Shown here: piece after piece, positions 61,092-64,000 of the stretch
Layout of the letters: every line of letters begins with the position of its first letter
How positions within the stretch are numbered: the first letter of the stretch is position 1
Assembly: GCA_009193035.1 (NCBI GenBank)
Contig: SWDT01000092.1
Location: 310,001 to 374,000, forward strand
Reading direction: 5' to 3'
Source of the DNA: Halicephalobus mephisto
Lineage: Eukaryota > Nematoda > Chromadorea > Rhabditida > Panagrolaimidae
Length of the DNA: 64,000 nucleotides
The notes under the pieces: model-generated
What the model saw: the letters and a program-made list of their open reading frames with translations, nothing else
The model's database searches: none
What the model was told of the DNA's origin: nothing
Translations under genes and position numbers: made by a program

Positions 61092-64000
61092 TACTGTAGC
61101 ATGAGAAGGAAACTGTGCCCCAATATGTTCCTGCTAATTCTGAAAAAAGCAAGTCACAGCTGACCCGACTTGGGTAAAGAATTCCCGGTCTGGACACGAC
61201 TCAACGAGTGAAAATTATAAACAGGGAAGGGCATAAACAAACGCAAATTGTAAACTAATGTGAGGACTTCTAACTCATCTTCGGAAGAGAAGATAATTTG
61301 AAAAAGAAAATGATCAAAATTAGCTCAACTCAGAGCCCCGTCAGTTGTCTTGTGGATATTCAAAAGTAAAGAAACCCAATTAGGCAACAAGTGCACCTAT
61401 TTAGCCAGAGATCGCCCGAACATTAATTTGATTCGTGAGACGATACCTCATCTGCGATATTGTTGACCTTCGCACCCTCTCGAAAGCTTCGGGTGAAAGG
61501 GCGCTCGTATCGTCAGCACATGGCCACTCAAGACACTTTTGATATAACCCGGTATCAGTAATCACACAGCTATCTTCCCAACAAAGTGCTTTACCTATCA
61601 TTTATGGGATTTATCAGTCCCTAAAAGATCATTACTCGTTCAACGGCCAACCTATAGACAAGATCAGACTACTCCAATTCTGGAAGATTAACAAAAGTGA
61701 AGGCACAAAGAAAACTCACTCTCACTCAAGTTTGGGTGACAACCACTTAACCAAATTTATTTCAAAAGACGGTTTTTTGTTAAAGACCCGATAAAAACAA
61801 TTACAGCTCAAAGCTCCACCCGGGGCACTCGCACAAAAGCAGGCTCTTCATAACCGCCAAGTGAAGTGGACAGTTGCCGGAATTGAACGTAAAAGACTGA
61901 CTGTGCGTTTGCCCTGAGGCAGAATCCGGAAAACTAGAAAGAGACGTGAACAAAAGCTTTTACAGGCGCTTAGCAACTCGAGATGAAATACGCACACTTA
62001 TGTAAATTCCGGTGATCAAGTGGAACAAGTAACTGGTCAAAACTAAAAGTATTCAGTAAAAGTTTGTTCAAAAATAAAATGGGAATGGAGGGCTGGTCAC
62101 TGATAAAGGGACTTGACCTGTCTTGCTCGGTCACTACTTAGTCAGGGTTTGTTTGCGCAGGTTCATCATTGATAGCGACGTTCAAGGGGCAGCGATTAAA
62201 CAAACCATGGCTGTGGAAACTCATCTCATGTACCTCTCCTCAAAAGTGGTCTTCCAATTGAAACAATTTATCGCCGATAAAGGGACGCAGTACGAGATCA
62301 TACTTGAAACTCACATCATGTATGCAAATTAGGAACCGATTTTTCGTGGAAAACAGTTCGTGTCCTGATTCAAGTTGGAAAGAACCACTCGTAGGTACAA
62401 CATTGGATACTGTCAAATTCCCCGGATAAAATGGACTCAAGTCAGATGCCAGAATAATCTCATGTCCAAAAATTTTTGCACGTCTCCTTGGGAGTGAAAT
62501 CCCAGACGGACTTTGTGTTGATGATGCTTGATGTGGCAATGATGAGGAACGATAGATGAAGCTTCCCAAAAACCGAGTTTAGTTCTCGGGTTGTGGTTTT
62601 CTCTAGGATTGAAGCTCTTTTCAAAAGTCGTACTTATTAACGCCCATCAGGGAGAAAGTTAAAGCTCAGTCAGACTCGAGAGTCGATTCCCGCGGGACAA
62701 TTTTGGGCAATTGCGACCGCGACTTTTCTTGGATCGTTCACCCGCCTCTCGAGGCATGCCAAACTTGACGGATTTGAAACAGATTAGGCCTCAATAATAT
62801 TTTCAACAGCAATTCCAAGGGACGAGAAATGGCTTCTTCACTTTGAAATTTATGTGCAATGCCTTTTTTCCAAGTGACGGCTCAAAAGTCATTAATCGTC
62901 TAAATGACTGTAAAAATAATTAACAAAAACAAAAATAAAAATAACTTGAAAAATAAAATAAAAATTATACATGTGAAAAAATTGAAAATCGCTTGAATTG
63001 AGAAAGGTTGAACGGTTTTCCACGACATTTTCGATTCGATATTCTTAATGATGAAAAACTTCGAATGCGACAAATTCCCATAACTCGGGGTCACTTCGAA
63101 CACAGTATGAACAAGGTCCGAGTAAAATAGGTTTCTACAGAATGGCCTTCGTTGAATAAGCAAAAAATAAACTCGAAGGGCGCCGAACACGATACAGCTC
63201 ATTATTCTCAAAGACATGGATTGTGCAAAGATGCAGAAACCGAGTTTCTCTAAGCCAACTCGTAATAATCAAACGAGGACAGCGCCGAAACTTTTTCTCA
63301 GTTTGATCTTGTCTAGTTCTATTTTCCATTTCAAAAACAAGGCATTGTATTTTAGTACAAAACTGACTTTGTAACTAACGCGAATCCTCGACAAAAATCG
63401 AATAACTTATGTGTACAAGGTTATCGTATAAAATCCAATGCAGATTTCCCCATACTTGAATAAAAAATAATAACTGAAAAACCCTAATAACAAAGTAGAA
63501 GGCTGGGGTTACTTGTTTTCTTAAATCCCGACAAATGCAGCGAAAATATGTAAACTAGGTCATTATGAATTGATAACTCATGAATTTCAAAAGTAGTGTG
63601 GTTACCTAATACTCAAAGTGGAAGGAAGCCAGAAGTTTCCCGAAAGCCCTCGATATAAGGAAGCCGGATCAACGCGGCTTTGAGAATTAAGCAGTTTTCA
63701 CTCAGGTAAGTGAGTTAGTTGATTAATAACCAGAAAAGGGCACTCCAGAAATGAAAATATGAAAAACAACCAGTATCTACTCCAATTGAGCATTGTTCCT
63801 TTAAAATACTAAAATTAAAAATGGAAATAAGGAGAAATAGGATTACTGAGCCGTAAAGTGTGTTCAAGCGTTGTCCACCGGATGCAGAGATTCAGGTACG
63901 TGTCAAGGTATTATCTACTCCAGGGCGAGGACTGAATGCAAATCACTTCACTCGGATGGAGCTCAGTCTCTAATAGGATTAAACCACTAGGTACGTGATC
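61092..64000. other. Intergenic / 5' region of the BED gene to window end
   Basis: About 2.9 kb with somewhat higher GC around 61400-61600 and 61800-62800 than the preceding deserts. Small frames at 61401-61601, 62123-62332, 62240-62569 and 62900-63329 lack domains. Donor-like sequences (ACTCAG|GTAAGTGAG near 63705; GATTCAG|GTACGTGTC near 63897) could mark non-coding 5' exons of a plus-strand gene lying beyond the window. Short near-repeats GAAACTCA..TCATGTA occur at about 62217 and 62306. Confidence 0.4.

Overview
This is eukaryotic, AT-rich, intron-containing DNA from a nematode, most likely a free-living rhabditid outside C. elegans itself. The evidence is cis introns mostly of 40-50 nt ending in TTTTAG or TTTCAG, acceptor-like AG sites only 0-10 nt before several start codons (typical of spliced-leader addition), two tight gene pairs that look like operons, and nematode families: cuticle collagen, a NAS-type astacin, a C6-domain protein, a degenerin channel and a nematode-type Pax-like gene. 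All coding models below were spliced by hand from the sequence; no search or aligner was run, so exon edges are proposals.

Layout. 1-8.3 kb: the 3' part of an Hrs/ESCRT-0 gene followed after 129 bp by an aldo-keto reductase (probable operon), a small COMM-domain-like gene, a divergent Smad, an astacin protease and, convergent to it, a C6 secreted protein. 8.9-13 kb, minus strand: a Pax-like paired-domain gene, the CAAX protease Rce1/FCE-2 and a NATD1-like acetyltransferase. 13-24.7 kb: a cuticle collagen, the ankyrin/KAP-NTPase membrane scaffold Kidins220, a GGA clathrin adaptor that may lie inside a 2.2-kb intron of the TBCK pseudokinase gene, an unlisted 53-residue membrane microprotein and a calcineurin B homologous protein. 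25.6-33.2 kb, mostly housekeeping: tryptophan dioxygenase, aldolase, an unrecognised gene, CNOT9 and ETF-ubiquinone oxidoreductase. 33.2-40.8 kb: mainly secreted or membrane products (CUB+vWA protein, TMIE, a Pro-rich secreted protein, a cystine-rich cytokine-like precursor resembling IL-17, and a small membrane protein). 42.8-64 kb is gene-sparse: a pipsqueak-type HTH factor, a WRKY/GCM1-type zinc-finger factor, a DEG/ENaC channel, a RAD51 paralogue plus HUS1 pair (probable operon) and a BED/hAT-derived factor, separated by 1.6-3.5 kb AT-rich intergenic DNA with decayed tandem repeats and a tRNA-like remnant.

Functional links: Hrs, GGA, TBCK and the COMMD-like gene all belong to families of endosomal or lysosomal trafficking, although only GGA/TBCK and Hrs/reductase are physically linked. 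The RAD51 paralogue and HUS1 form a genome-maintenance pair. Three transcription-factor genes in the last 20 kb carry DNA-binding folds shared with transposases. I saw no CRISPR, bacterial operon signals, intact transposon, intact tRNA or SL RNA gene. The most interesting leads are a triplicated micro-exon in the Smad MH2 domain together with loss of the C-terminal phospho-motif, the cytokine-like precursor, the nested GGA/TBCK arrangement and the repair-gene operon.
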